From an uncultured Lachnospiraceae bacterium (GTDB lineage: Bacteria > Bacillota > Clostridia > Lachnospirales > Lachnospiraceae), in the NCBI GenBank assembly GCA_910585215.1, contig CAJUDQ010000027.1:1-40328 (forward strand): 40,328 nt of DNA, read 5' to 3'. The position numbers were made by a program, and so were the translations under genes. Below are positions 9,531-19,321 of the stretch, piece after piece. Numbering within the stretch: the first letter of the stretch is position 1; every line of letters begins with the position of its first letter. The notes under the pieces were generated by a model. That model saw nothing but the letters and a program-made list of their open reading frames with translations. It was not told the origin of the DNA and did no database searches.

Positions 9531-11028
9531 TATTTGGCGATTCCTTTCGTTTTATCTTTTCATTTAAAACAATCATAATTCCACAGGATACGCTAAGTAT
9601 TCCAAAGCCTGCTATTATCAAATACAATGGCTGCCTATCAATCGTTTTATCAACAGAACTTTCTATTTCCATACTTTTGATATCTATAGCTTCTATTTCC
9701 CCTGAATACTTTTTCCACAAATACCAATACAACTTTTCTTCTTTTGAGATTGCTTTATTTTCTTCCATCTCTCCTATATAAGTTTGATAAATTTCATTAT
9801 AAGAAAGCTCTGGAAATTTTTCCTTATATTGCTTTAACATTCTTTTTAATTCTAATCTTTGAGGGTCGCCATATTCATATTCTACTACTACATTTTTATC
9901 AGCCTCATAACAAGGAAGAGTATTGACAAATTCCAATAACTCATTATCAAAATTCATATATACATCCGCATCATAATTCCCTGCTACATGATAATAAATA
10001 TTTCGACAGGAATATTCCGGGTATTTCTGCTGGAATATCAAAATGGATTCCTTTAACTTTTGCCATTCTTCTTCTTTTATGGATTCTACAAATTTCCAAC
10101 CTATAAAATGGAAACATCTTACAAAATCCTCTATTTCTTCTAAATCCATTTCTAAATATTCCGATAATTTTATTTTATCCTCTTTTGCAAGAGATTCTTC
10201 ATCATAAGAATGGAATCCAAACGGCTGCCACACACTTCTTACATATTGATAAGGAATATCAACCTCCAAATTTTCCATTTTTTCTTTGAATTGTTCCTGT
10301 GTATTTGTTCCATAAAGGGTGATTCCTGTTTCCTCTATGTGGATATCAAAAATTCCCAATGCTTCTTTTTGATTCCATAGCTTTTTCATAATTTCATATT
10401 TATCCTTTAAGGAATCACTTACAGTATGACATATAAAACCGTTTTTCTCCAATTTTTCTCTTTGTTTCTCATCTACTAAACAAATATGCATCTTCCCTTC
10501 TGAAATATCATAAAAAGTTTTGCCATATTCTGATTCATCCAAATGTTCCAGAAGATAAGCATTGTTTTTCCTTATTTTTTTCTTTAATTCTCTTTTTTCA
10601 TCCAGAAACTTTCTCACTTCCTGTTCTGGTAAATCAAGGCTAATATAGTCATAATCAATACAACTTTGTAAAAATATTCCCTCTGTATTGTTGGACATTT
10701 CAAGAATATTGGAATATATTCTATAAGAATATTCCCCGTCTTCGTCTACCACCGCATAATATGCACTTTCATCTGTTGTCATAATCATTGGCTCTGACTT
10801 TTCTGAAAATAATTTATAAACTGTTTCCTTTTCAGTTCCTGCCGCATATTTTTGATTCCCTTCTATAACAGTCGCTACACTAATTGCACCTTTACAAAAA
10901 TCTGGTTTTTGTTCTTCACTATATATGGTATTTGGAAATACAGAATCTGCATATGCCGGAGAAGAAAAACAAATAAGGCCAATCAATATAAAATATTGTA
11001 TATTATCATGTTTTCTATTTTTTTTCAT
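9520..11028 (-). CDS. Exported type-I membrane protein, paralogue of 6776-8239
   Basis: Unrecognised family, 502 residues. It has a signal peptide (FILIGLICFSSPAYADS), a long acidic extracellular region, a membrane helix near the end (PLYLIIAGFGILSVSCGIMIVL) and a Lys-rich cytoplasmic tail. The ATG follows AAGGAG. It shares architecture and several motifs with the gene at 6776-8239, so the two arose by duplication and now flank the chimeric BtrH-like gene. Its stop codon (9520-9522) lies 11 bases inside the ancestral start of that gene. That overlap may explain the missing ATG: the segment carrying this gene may have been joined there. Confidence 0.8.
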   Translation of the reverse strand: MKKNRKHDNIQYFILIGLICFSSPAYADSVFPNTIYSEEQKPDFCKGAISVATVIEGNQKYAAGTEKETVYKLFSEKSEPMIMTTDESAYYAVVDEDGEYSYRIYSNILEMSNNTEGIFLQSCIDYDYISLDLPEQEVRKFLDEKRELKKKIRKNNAYLLEHLDESEYGKTFYDISEGKMHICLVDEKQREKLEKNGFICHTVSDSLKDKYEIMKKLWNQKEALGIFDIHIEETGITLYGTNTQEQFKEKMENLEVDIPYQYVRSVWQPFGFHSYDEESLAKEDKIKLSEYLEMDLEEIEDFVRCFHFIGWKFVESIKEEEWQKLKESILIFQQKYPEYSCRNIYYHVAGNYDADVYMNFDNELLEFVNTLPCYEADKNVVVEYEYGDPQRLELKRMLKQYKEKFPELSYNEIYQTYIGEMEENKAISKEEKLYWYLWKKYSGEIEAIDIKSMEIESSVDKTIDRQPLYLIIAGFGILSVSCGIMIVLNEKIKRKESPNIKN

Positions 11029-11129
11029 AAATAACGCTCCTTCTTAACTTTAATAATATTACTCCTACTGTTTAAAATCCATAGCCAAAACCGCTATAAA
11101 ATCTCACTACTCTCAATATCTATAAATAT

Positions 11130-12366
11130 ACCACTTTACAACTTTATCGGTGATACGCAAATGACAAAAGTGCTGTTTTTATGGCTTTTACAACCATACT
11201 GGATTTTATTGCAGTTTCAACATTTTTCACGAAAGTGGAAAAAATTACCTGCTGGTTTATCTGCTGGCTCAATGCGAAACGAAACTCTTGTACACTAATG
11301 TTTCTGTATTGTGAGAATGTTTTGTCTGTGTAAGGCAGGATTTTCATTGCACAATACGAAATATTAATCAGATTCACCACTGTTTCAATCCCTTTTTGCT
11401 GCGTATCATGTAAGAACAGAGTGACCAGAAAGTTTTCTGTTCATAATAACTTACCTCGATATTCCAGCGAAATGCGTACAAAAACAAAGGTATGTACTGC
11501 ATCCGGTTACTTCCAGTCTGGTTCAGCGGAGCTTTTTCCTGCCATGCACATGCCATACGAATATCTGTCGGTGTGACTGTACTGAAGAAAAGCCTTCTTG
11601 TTTCTGTTGTTTTACTGACTGCCGTCACATAGGCGTGGACACATCTGTCACCAAATAAATTTGTAAGCATCTTACGGACACCCACATAATAATCTCCTGT
11701 TTTTTCTGCTGAAAGAGAAAAATCTTCCAGAATGGAAAGACGTTTTGCACGTTTTGCCGGCCTGCCTCGTTTTCCTGTTGGAGTCTATGGAAGATCATAT
11801 ACAGCAGAATCGTACCTAGCATTGCAGATAATATCCAGATTTTTGTATTCATCAGCAAGACAGACCATGGCCCTCTTTGCATACCAGCTGTCAAACAGGA
11901 GTAATACCTGGTGTTTCTGCTCTGATTCAGGCATGACGGCACGCACCATACTGGCAGCAAGCTCCAGCTTTGAAACTTCTTTTGTCCACATGCGGTATCC
12001 AAGGGGAACAGACTGATAGACAATTCTGTTCTCTTTCCACACAGGAACGCATAACATCAGGCTGACAAAGCAGTGTCCATTGAGATAGTTCGAGCCATTA
12101 TGTGCAGCATGGTCAAAGAGTTTGGAAACATTTTCAAACTTCTGGCCAAATTTGGCGATACAAGAAAAAATAAACTTTCTGCTGTCGGTGCAGAAAAATT
12201 AAAAAAATATGTTTGAAAATATCGAAAAAATCTACCAATTATGTTTTTTCGTTGTATAATAAATTTACCATATGAGGCTACTCCTTTGTTAATTGTTTGA
12301 ATAAACTTATTATACACTGAAAGTGCTTTGTATGGTATCTTTTATTAAAAAAAGTTGTAAAGTGGT
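11130..12366 (-). mobile_element. Decayed insertion sequence with 16-bp inverted repeats
   Basis: ACCACTTTACAACTTT at 11130-11145 is repeated in perfect inversion at 12351-12366, bounding 1,237 bases with transposase fragments between. No matching target duplication is evident outside the repeats. Size and transposase type suit an IS4-like DDE element; I cannot name the family with confidence. Confidence 0.8.
11144..12317 (-). pseudogene. Frameshifted DDE transposase
   Basis: The coding sequence is spread over three minus frames. Around 12100-11785 it reads SKLELAASMVRAVMPESEQ and LLLFDSWYAKRAMVCL, with a catalytic-type Asp. Around 11685-11374 it reads RWNIEVSYYEQKTFWSLCSY, the usual C-terminal Glu region (W.IE..Y..K). 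The last piece is at 11380-11144. Several frameshifts separate these parts, so it is inactive. The likely original start is near 12270, after AAAGGAG. Confidence 0.8.
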
Positions 12367-12394
12367 GTTTTATTATATACCTTATACCAAGAAT

Positions 12395-12513
12395 GTGCAT
12401 TATTATATTGGATTGCTATAGCACAACGGGTTAAGTTAGCTTGAAAAGGATAAGGCTGGGTTCCTGAATGAGAGCAGGTGGTAATACTTAGAATTCCTTT
12501 GCCTTGAGGTTAA
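12395..12513 (+). mobile_element. IS200/IS605-type right-end remnant
   Basis: The end of this stretch (AGGTGGTAATACTTAGAATTC, about 12476-12496, then a TTGCC..TGAGG hairpin-like part) has the layout of the 3' end of tnpB-type elements, where the guide (omega) RNA and right-end hairpin lie. The similar element at 19497-19664 shares the GGTG...TAC.TTAGAA pattern. No transposase gene remains. It abuts the broken end of the DUF3644 gene. Confidence 0.5.
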
Positions 12514-12514
12514 C

Positions 12515-12838
12515 TTATTTTTTTATATTATCTAAAATATGTTCTGGGTCTTTTTTATTAGTAAAAATTATCTTAATGCAGTTTTCTAAAGAAATTGTCC
12601 GATTTTGTTTATTTGGGTAATAAATACTATTTTCTCCTTGTGTTTTTATCAAATGTGCTTTCAGCATTAATTCCCATGCATTGCATATAAAAAAGCTAAA
12701 ACCTTCTACACGATATTTGATACTTGGTTTGTTGTATATTTCAATGGACATTATGAAAACCTCTTTTGATTTTTCTAAAAGTTTCTCATATCTGTGTAGA
12801 TATTTATAAAATATCATAATTTCTATTAAATACAACAT
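12515..12838 (-). pseudogene. DUF3644-like protein, C-terminally truncated
   Basis: The 107-residue frame carries LLEKSKEVFIMSIEIYNKPS, RVEGFSFFICNAWELMLKAH and RTISLENCIKIIFTNKKDP, the conserved N-terminal part of DUF3644 proteins. It stops at 'HILDNIKK', before the region where family members continue (I recall an ELRN..H type motif there). The break coincides with the IS605-type remnant at 12395-12513, so insertion probably cut the gene. No clear binding site is seen before the ATG. The family's function is not established; some members occur near defence genes. Confidence 0.7.
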
Positions 12839-13007
12839 ATGAATAACATATATGCAATTTATATTTATGGAAAATTATGTAAAGTATCAGTTTATATAGA
12901 TTATTCATTGCTCTTTAGACGGAAATCCAAAATATAACATTAACTATCAATATCCCATTCATCCATATATTTTGAAATATTTCCATAATAAACTATCCCC
13001 CACCTAA

Positions 13008-13043
13008 ATCAGAAGAACCATCCATTAAACGGATGGTTCTGAT
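13008..13043 (-). terminator. Hairpin terminator after the VWA gene
   Basis: ATCAGAAGAACCATCC (13008-13023) pairs with GGATGGTTCTGAT (13031-13043) with a 2-base bulge. The tail is GATTTTT on the plus strand and ATTTAGG on the minus strand, so it may work both ways and better on the plus strand. It lies 15 bases past the VWA gene's stop. Confidence 0.6.
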
Positions 13044-13057
13044 TTTTGCAATATTTC

Positions 13058-16000
13058 TTAAATAGTTTTAGCGTTGACCTTTAAAGCATAATTTGACAAA
13101 ATATCAACCACTCTTTTAATTTGCTCATTACAGAATGATTCAACATCGTTGTGATTGTTAATCCACTTGAACAACCAGCTTTGCGCATTGCTGGAATCTA
13201 TCATACCTTTTTCACCAACAATTCGTAATGTACCACAAAGGAGCATAAAGTCTAACGTTGTATTGCTTGCTTTGCAATAAAAATTCCCTTTTTCATCTAA
13301 TGATGAATCTAAAAGTTTAGCACTTGCTTTGCCTGCTTCTCCCGCAGTAATCATATAAATATGTTTTTTACATGTATTACCAACACCTGAAATAAGATTA
13401 GCAAGCCCGCGCCCAAGACCAATCGCCCAACCAACAGGACCACATTTTACCAATACAGCATCGATGGCTACTTCATCCCAATTGTACACGACATCTTTTA
13501 ATACCAAGTGAGCTTCAGAAATCATTTGGGCATATTGTAACTCCATTGATGCTTTCAATTTGCCCGCTGCAATAGATACAAAATTTATATCACTATTAGT
13601 ATGAAGATTGCAAAGAACATCATACATAACACCATAATATTGGCTTGTCGCTGTTAGTGCACCATAGCCACTGATAGTAGAACCAATATTATCTATTGTG
13701 TCGACTGTTGCAGTAAAGTATGTCAATCCTGTACTTATCTTTCCAATTCCACTGCTTACTTTTGTAACCCAAGATGGAACTTTCAGGCTAAGTTTAGTCA
13801 AACTTGTATATTCTGTAAAATCAACTTCACTTAATTTTGCAGTGCTACTATCAATTTTAGAGTATAACTTACTAATTTCTTCACATTTGTTCACTACCAA
13901 GCCAAGATTTGATAAATCCATTTTAGACAATTCTTTTTGTGCTTCTGTCAATTTAACCATATATCCCATAATCTCTCGAATCGTATGAGCATCTGATACT
14001 GGCGATGTTATATTATTATATGTAGAAAGCACATTATTTACTTCGGATAAAAAGTTGTTTATTAGTGTTATAAAATTTTCAGATAAATAGATAGCTTTGT
14101 AAGATTCTATCAAATTCTGGGCATAAACTTCCGTACTTTCCAACAACTGTTTTTGTGCAGCATAGCACCAATCATACTCTCCACCATAAACATAATTTCC
14201 AAGTCCTAACTGAAAACGATACCAACCATTATTCACATAACGTTCAGCAGAAAGCGCAGCAGGATATAACTCATCATTTGTTAACCAAGACAAATCCATC
14301 TTTTGAATGTCATACTCGAATGGATGACCACCTAAATTAATCTCCAGACCATCCTCAAAAGGATCTGAATCACTATTTTTATACATTGGATTAGATACCA
14401 TTTTTATATAAACAGTATCTCCGTTCTGTGAAATGATTAATTCCTCGCCATTCTTTTTACCATCACCATCAAAATCATCATTTGACTGAATTGATTGATA
14501 GATCAGTTCAGAAATACTTGTGTTATCTGGAAGTGAATTTAAAACCTCCTGAGTAATTGCACCTGCAAAATAGCGATTACCTACGCCATCGCGTAATTTT
14601 CCTTCTGCGATTAGGCGTGTGTAATAATCTGTAATACCATCATTATTTGAGTCAGTTGAATAATCAATAGTTTCCATAGCAGTGTCTTCATAAATTTGAA
14701 TTAATTGATCTGCTGCAGATGCAAAATAATATTTACCATCAGTACCTTCTGCTATCGCTTTTAATGTTGATGTTTTCACACCACTGCCTAACCCAATAGT
14801 ATAGATTTGAATATTATTTTCTTTTGCCTTACTCGTTAATGCAGTATTATATGAACCATCACCATCTGTTAACATAATAATATAACGATATGCTTCATTT
14901 GAATATGTTTCGTTTGTAAACAAATCAATTGCAGGAGATATACCCTTTGTCAAAGAAGTCCCACCAGAACTATTCACATTATTAATCGCTGTATGAAGTG
15001 TATTTTTATTATTGGTAAATTCACAAAGAATCTTTGTGCTATTGTCAAAATCAATTACTGCCGCCCGATCCTTTTCTCCCAATTTATCAACAAATTGCTT
15101 TGCAGCTTCCAAACGGATATTATTTCTATCGTTAGAGGTCATACTACCTGAGGAATCTATAACTAAAACAACATCTAAACGGTCTGGATGATCTTGCTCA
15201 TAATCACCAGGAATACGAATCTCGGTTTCCCAAACTTCATCAAATGCCTTTTTATTTAATAAAATATATGTTGAAAAATGTTCTAACTGCGCTTCAGCAA
15301 TGTGATTGTTATATGTAGTAGAAACTTCCTCTAGCATTTGAGTTATAGGGTTATAATAATATATTACTGGAATAAAATCTTTTGTAACCTCATTTGGATA
15401 ATTATTTGGAACAAAGAAACGAAGTGTTGCTCCATTCTCTGGTAATATTCCCTCAATCTCCAAAGAAATTGGTGTACTCAGTTGTCCAGGAATATTAGTA
15501 CTCAAAATTTCTTCTTCGGCGGCACTCATAACAAATGATTGGGCTATTTCGCTAGGTAAATCCAGAATCACTTCCGCAGTACTTTCTCCGCTTGGCATAG
15601 AATCACTTATAGAAACTATTTTTTCCGCAACAAGAGGATCTTTTCCGTGTTCAATTTCCCAGCCATCAGCTAAACCATCCCCGTCTGTATCCATCTTTAA
15701 AGGAGATGTATGATAGAAATAAATTTCCTGATAATCACTTAACAAATCATTATCAGTATCATAATTACATGGATCGGTCTTTTTTTCAATTTCTTCATAA
15801 TTGCTTAATCCATCTTCATCAGCATCCTCATCCCCATCTGAAATACCATCCCCATCTGTATCAATTTTACGAGCATCGCAACCTAGAATATTTGCTTCAA
15901 CACCATCTGGTAATCCATCCCCATCTGTATCATTACTATTGGGATTTGTTCCAAACAACTCTTCGATATAATTTGGAAGATTATCTGAATCTTTATCGCT

Positions 16001-17068
16001 TGTGGTGTCCCCTATAATTGCTTCTGTATTGTTTTCCTTTGAACAAAAAATCACTATATTTTGCTCCCAAATGTCCCCATTCACATCAGTCATATAGAAT
16101 TTAAGAACATTTTCTCCGGGCAATAAAGCAAAATTTTGGACACACCATGATTCACCAGGCATAAAAGAATATGTAGTGACAACGTTTTCGTTAAATAAAA
16201 GTTTAAAACACGAATTTATTATATTGTTACTATTGCTCATCGTTCCAAAAAGCACATCAAGTTTTTCCAAAAGAATATATCTATCATTGTTACTATCATA
16301 TATTAAAGAAGAATTACATTGTAATTCAATTACAGGCTGTAATACCGATGCAATCTCACTATAAGTAAAGTTTATTTTAATGATATATATTTTACTGTCA
16401 ACAGTAATTGTTTTATCCACAGTAATGGTTACAGCATCATCTCTAGCAGCTAAAGTACTAACAGGCAGCATAGACAAAACCATTGTAAAACACAAAAACA
16501 GGCTTAATATTTGTATAATCTTTTTATTCTTAAATATCAATATAATAGCAACAGCAGAAGTAATAAATAACACTACCCATAGAAAGGTATTAGAATTATC
16601 ATTTGTCTGTGGAAAATTCGCTTCTTGACCATTACCAGAAGTTATAATGCTTTCTGAATTTGTTGTATCATCTGGTTTGGTTTCATCATTTGGTTTGGTT
16701 TCATCATCTGGTTTGGTTTCACCATCTGATTTGGCTTCATCGAACAATTGAGCAACAACAGAAACAGAATAAGATTCCCCAGCTTCGATATCAATACCTG
16801 TTTCAGAAAGACTCCCCTTCTTTAGTACCAATCCTTCAGGAAGTAATGTTTCAATAGAAGTATTTTCAACCTTATACGAATTGGTATTTTTAATGCTTAC
16901 CGAAACTAAAATATCCTCGCCAGCAGAATATTCTGGTTTGTCGGTAGTGATAACCACTTCTAAACCATCTTGTACTTCGGTACTTGCTGCGCTTACATTA
17001 AATGATAAATTAAGAAGCACACAAAGTACTAATAAAAATGTTAAAAGTAGACTTACGATTTTTTTCAT
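13058..17068 (-). CDS. Large exported VWA / TSP3-repeat protein
   Basis: A protein of 1,336 residues (ATG at 17068 after AGGAGG; a TTG one codon earlier is unlikely). Numbered from that TTG, the order is: signal peptide 1-30; CARDB/DUF11-like beta domain about 35-110; short repeats of E/D-TKPDD at 117-135; FPQTN at 153-157 followed by a membrane helix (162-180) and KNKK, very like a sortase sorting signal; then a second signal-like hydrophobic stretch (185-208). Calcium-binding TSP3-type repeats (DTDGDGLPDG and others) span about 358-480. A von Willebrand A domain spans about 631-810 with a MIDAS made of DSSGS (639-643), GGTSLTKG and LTDGDG. A long helical C-terminus follows. It should bind protein or matrix partners in a metal-dependent way at the cell surface. 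The sorting-signal-like motif in mid-protein is odd and suggests fusion of two exported proteins. Confidence 0.85.
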   Translation of the reverse strand: MKKIVSLLLTFLLVLCVLLNLSFNVSAASTEVQDGLEVVITTDKPEYSAGEDILVSVSIKNTNSYKVENTSIETLLPEGLVLKKGSLSETGIDIEAGESYSVSVVAQLFDEAKSDGETKPDDETKPNDETKPDDTTNSESIITSGNGQEANFPQTNDNSNTFLWVVLFITSAVAIILIFKNKKIIQILSLFLCFTMVLSMLPVSTLAARDDAVTITVDKTITVDSKIYIIKINFTYSEIASVLQPVIELQCNSSLIYDSNNDRYILLEKLDVLFGTMSNSNNIINSCFKLLFNENVVTTYSFMPGESWCVQNFALLPGENVLKFYMTDVNGDIWEQNIVIFCSKENNTEAIIGDTTSDKDSDNLPNYIEELFGTNPNSNDTDGDGLPDGVEANILGCDARKIDTDGDGISDGDEDADEDGLSNYEEIEKKTDPCNYDTDNDLLSDYQEIYFYHTSPLKMDTDGDGLADGWEIEHGKDPLVAEKIVSISDSMPSGESTAEVILDLPSEIAQSFVMSAAEEEILSTNIPGQLSTPISLEIEGILPENGATLRFFVPNNYPNEVTKDFIPVIYYYNPITQMLEEVSTTYNNHIAEAQLEHFSTYILLNKKAFDEVWETEIRIPGDYEQDHPDRLDVVLVIDSSGSMTSNDRNNIRLEAAKQFVDKLGEKDRAAVIDFDNSTKILCEFTNNKNTLHTAINNVNSSGGTSLTKGISPAIDLFTNETYSNEAYRYIIMLTDGDGSYNTALTSKAKENNIQIYTIGLGSGVKTSTLKAIAEGTDGKYYFASAADQLIQIYEDTAMETIDYSTDSNNDGITDYYTRLIAEGKLRDGVGNRYFAGAITQEVLNSLPDNTSISELIYQSIQSNDDFDGDGKKNGEELIISQNGDTVYIKMVSNPMYKNSDSDPFEDGLEINLGGHPFEYDIQKMDLSWLTNDELYPAALSAERYVNNGWYRFQLGLGNYVYGGEYDWCYAAQKQLLESTEVYAQNLIESYKAIYLSENFITLINNFLSEVNNVLSTYNNITSPVSDAHTIREIMGYMVKLTEAQKELSKMDLSNLGLVVNKCEEISKLYSKIDSSTAKLSEVDFTEYTSLTKLSLKVPSWVTKVSSGIGKISTGLTYFTATVDTIDNIGSTISGYGALTATSQYYGVMYDVLCNLHTNSDINFVSIAAGKLKASMELQYAQMISEAHLVLKDVVYNWDEVAIDAVLVKCGPVGWAIGLGRGLANLISGVGNTCKKHIYMITAGEAGKASAKLLDSSLDEKGNFYCKASNTTLDFMLLCGTLRIVGEKGMIDSSNAQSWLFKWINNHNDVESFCNEQIKRVVDILSNYALKVNAKTI

Positions 17069-17272
17069 CAATTTTTTCCTCCTAAAATAAATTTTTAAAT
17101 TACATCAACGACGTTATTTTTTCGTTTAACTCTATAAAAAAGAGCATAAAGTAGCAGACTTGTTATTCTCTTTATTAGATTTAAAATTTCAAATATTCAC
17201 ATCATCATCTCTTTAATTATCAAAAATGATACATATAATATCACTTTTAGAATATTTTGTTTTTCTATCCCC

Positions 17273-19192
17273 TTACTCCCAAAAAATCCCTGAAACTGTT
17301 ACATCTGGCCCCTCAAGGCACTGAAATCTCGCTTTAATATGCCCTTTTATCTGATATTTCAAGTAAACTCCCCTTCGACAATCCTCTATCACCTGTTTGT
17401 CAAATACTTTCCCTGTGTCTCCATCTTCCAAAGACAAAGCAAAACTTCTTCCCAAGTTATCATAATCTGCACAGTAAAATTCTGTTTCATGCTCTCCTGC
17501 TATTGTCATTTCCAAAATAAATTCATCTTTCTGAAGATAATACGCCGCTATATTGTACTCCTTCTTATCCCCATACCGCAGTCCTCTATCGCCTGCATTT
17601 TTATGTACCAGTATCACATAGGCTCCGTCGCATACCAGATATCCTGTATCTGCTATATATTCTGGCAGCTTCTTTTCATATCCAATAATATCATATCCTG
17701 CCTTTCCATATTTTTTGTCCCATTTTCCGCTGGTTCCTTTATCCAGTCCAAGAAATTCTGCATGGTTTTCAAAAAAATGTCCCATATTTGACTCAAATCC
17801 GCTTATCATCAGAAACTTTCCTTCCTCGGAAATGTTTTGCAGTTCTGCTGTATGGTATCCTTCTGGTATTTTGCTGCATTTGCAAAGTTCTGTTTGTGTT
17901 TCTTCTTTTGATGCTGTATCAGCCTGCACTGTAATCGTTTTATCTATAGTCAGTTTCAGTTTTCCGCCTTTTGTATGGCTGTATCCATAAACAGAAAGTT
18001 CTGTTCCATAAAATACACACATAAGGCTGTCTCCCTGTTTTCTGCTGTAAAGCACACCTTCTCTGCCGCTTTTGCGTTTCCACATACCAGTTTTACGCAC
18101 AGAAAGGCTGTCTGCATCCTGCCGTTTTTGAAATGGATAAATACATTCCCCTTTTTCCTGTATATACATGCCAAATAGTTCCATAGCACGCCTGTCCAGC
18201 TCTTTTGCCTCCATAATCTGCTGGCAGAGGCTTTTTGCTGTTTTGTCTGTGCTTTTCATATTGAATTTAATCACACTGATAGTCAGTTCATACAGCAGGT
18301 CGTCAAGCTTGCTAAAAAGCCTGTGGATTTCATCTGCATGACCTAACTGTCCCCGCAGACAGAGTTGTTTTGACAAATATATCATAAGCTTTGCATGGTC
18401 ATATAAAACATATAAAATACGTACATCAAAATTTCTTTGTTCTTCATAAACAAGCTGGATATAAGCCGCTGCTTCATCGTAAACATGAATCCCATAAGCA
18501 TATCTTAAATCCTCTGGCATAAGTTTTCTTTCTGCATAAACAGGTGATGGAACATAGGAACCTTTTATATAATAGTTAATCTGCTCTTTTAAATGAGGAA
18601 TATTATACCATATGCCGATATGAGGAGCTTCCCGTTTTTTTATCAGCCGGATTCCTTCCAGCCAGTCAAAACCAGAGATAGTAAAACCATGTTCAAATTC
18701 CTCATAGGGTATTTTGGCAAAAGAATATTTTCCTTCCGTAAAACAGTCCGCCGCATAAAATATCCGGTTTTGCCCGTCATAGCCGTATAGAAGAATATTG
18801 TGCATAAAATGGCTTACCCCGCAGGTTTCTTCATAAGCATGAATATAATAAGTATCAACTAAACAATGTATGTAGTAATCCTCCTCTATACAGGCTTCCA
18901 TAAACTCTGCGATATTTTTCCCACAGCGTTTTGCCAGTTCCCTTGAAACCGCGTGGTTCATGCAAAGAGGATAGCTCATGATATGAGCTTCTATATCATA
19001 TCCAGCGAGAAAATCCGCACGTTCGATTTCACTGTCATAAACAATGGAGATATAATGGTTAAATACCATTGGAAGCTCATAATCGCTGGTAAGAAGAATA
19101 GCGTTTAAATTTGCATGATGCGGGTATACATGGATAATTGGCTCTGTAAGCGGGAGCTTTTTTGAAGCTGCTTGTTTTTTTATTTTTAGCAT
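17273..19192 (-). CDS. BtrH-N-like protein with C-terminal beta domains
   Basis: A protein of 639 residues; the ATG follows GAAAGGAA. The N-terminal about 225 residues resemble the BtrH N-terminal (C39-like) family: CLVDTYYIHAY, then HFMHNILLYGYD and YAADCF correspond to the usual 'vDtfylp...HfpHailvyGyD...vyvlDp' core. BtrH itself moves an acyl chain from an ACP to an amine of ribostamycin. The Cys normally expected in the first helix is not evident here (HHANLNAIL), so catalysis is uncertain. The middle (about 235-335) is helical. The last 250 residues look like one or two beta-sandwich domains (GTELSVYGYSHTKGGKLKLTID; IPEGYHTAELQNISEEGKFL). No signal peptide, so cytoplasmic. Family membership is my recognition; function is inferred. 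Confidence 0.65.
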   Translation of the reverse strand: MLKIKKQAASKKLPLTEPIIHVYPHHANLNAILLTSDYELPMVFNHYISIVYDSEIERADFLAGYDIEAHIMSYPLCMNHAVSRELAKRCGKNIAEFMEACIEEDYYIHCLVDTYYIHAYEETCGVSHFMHNILLYGYDGQNRIFYAADCFTEGKYSFAKIPYEEFEHGFTISGFDWLEGIRLIKKREAPHIGIWYNIPHLKEQINYYIKGSYVPSPVYAERKLMPEDLRYAYGIHVYDEAAAYIQLVYEEQRNFDVRILYVLYDHAKLMIYLSKQLCLRGQLGHADEIHRLFSKLDDLLYELTISVIKFNMKSTDKTAKSLCQQIMEAKELDRRAMELFGMYIQEKGECIYPFQKRQDADSLSVRKTGMWKRKSGREGVLYSRKQGDSLMCVFYGTELSVYGYSHTKGGKLKLTIDKTITVQADTASKEETQTELCKCSKIPEGYHTAELQNISEEGKFLMISGFESNMGHFFENHAEFLGLDKGTSGKWDKKYGKAGYDIIGYEKKLPEYIADTGYLVCDGAYVILVHKNAGDRGLRYGDKKEYNIAAYYLQKDEFILEMTIAGEHETEFYCADYDNLGRSFALSLEDGDTGKVFDKQVIEDCRRGVYLKYQIKGHIKARFQCLEGPDVTVSGIFWE

Positions 19193-19193
19193 T
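18535..19193 (-). repeat. About 650-bp near-identical repeat, copy B
   Basis: Partner of 8876-9530. This copy has an intact ATG and its original downstream sequence, so it is probably the ancestral form. Confidence 0.85.
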
Positions 19194-19321
19194 TGTTTTC
19201 CTTTCTATCTTTCCCTATATGATTTCATTTTATACATCCAATCAGGCCCTATAATATTGTGAAAATACTTTCCAAACTATCCTTAATAATCACATTATGT
19301 AATTTTTATTTCTTTCTAAAC

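Noticed and set aside
11625..12057. Several overlapping short frames in the 11.1-12.3 kb stretch as separate genes
   Set aside because: All are pieces or shadows of one frameshifted transposase between inverted repeats.
16650..16745. A CRISPR-like or regulatory tandem repeat
   Set aside because: It is a short in-frame repeat coding E/D-TKPDD units of the VWA protein.
17131..17185. Hairpin between the BtrH-like and VWA genes as a terminator
   Set aside because: Only about six pairs (AAAGAG/CTCTTT) with a long loop; too weak to call.
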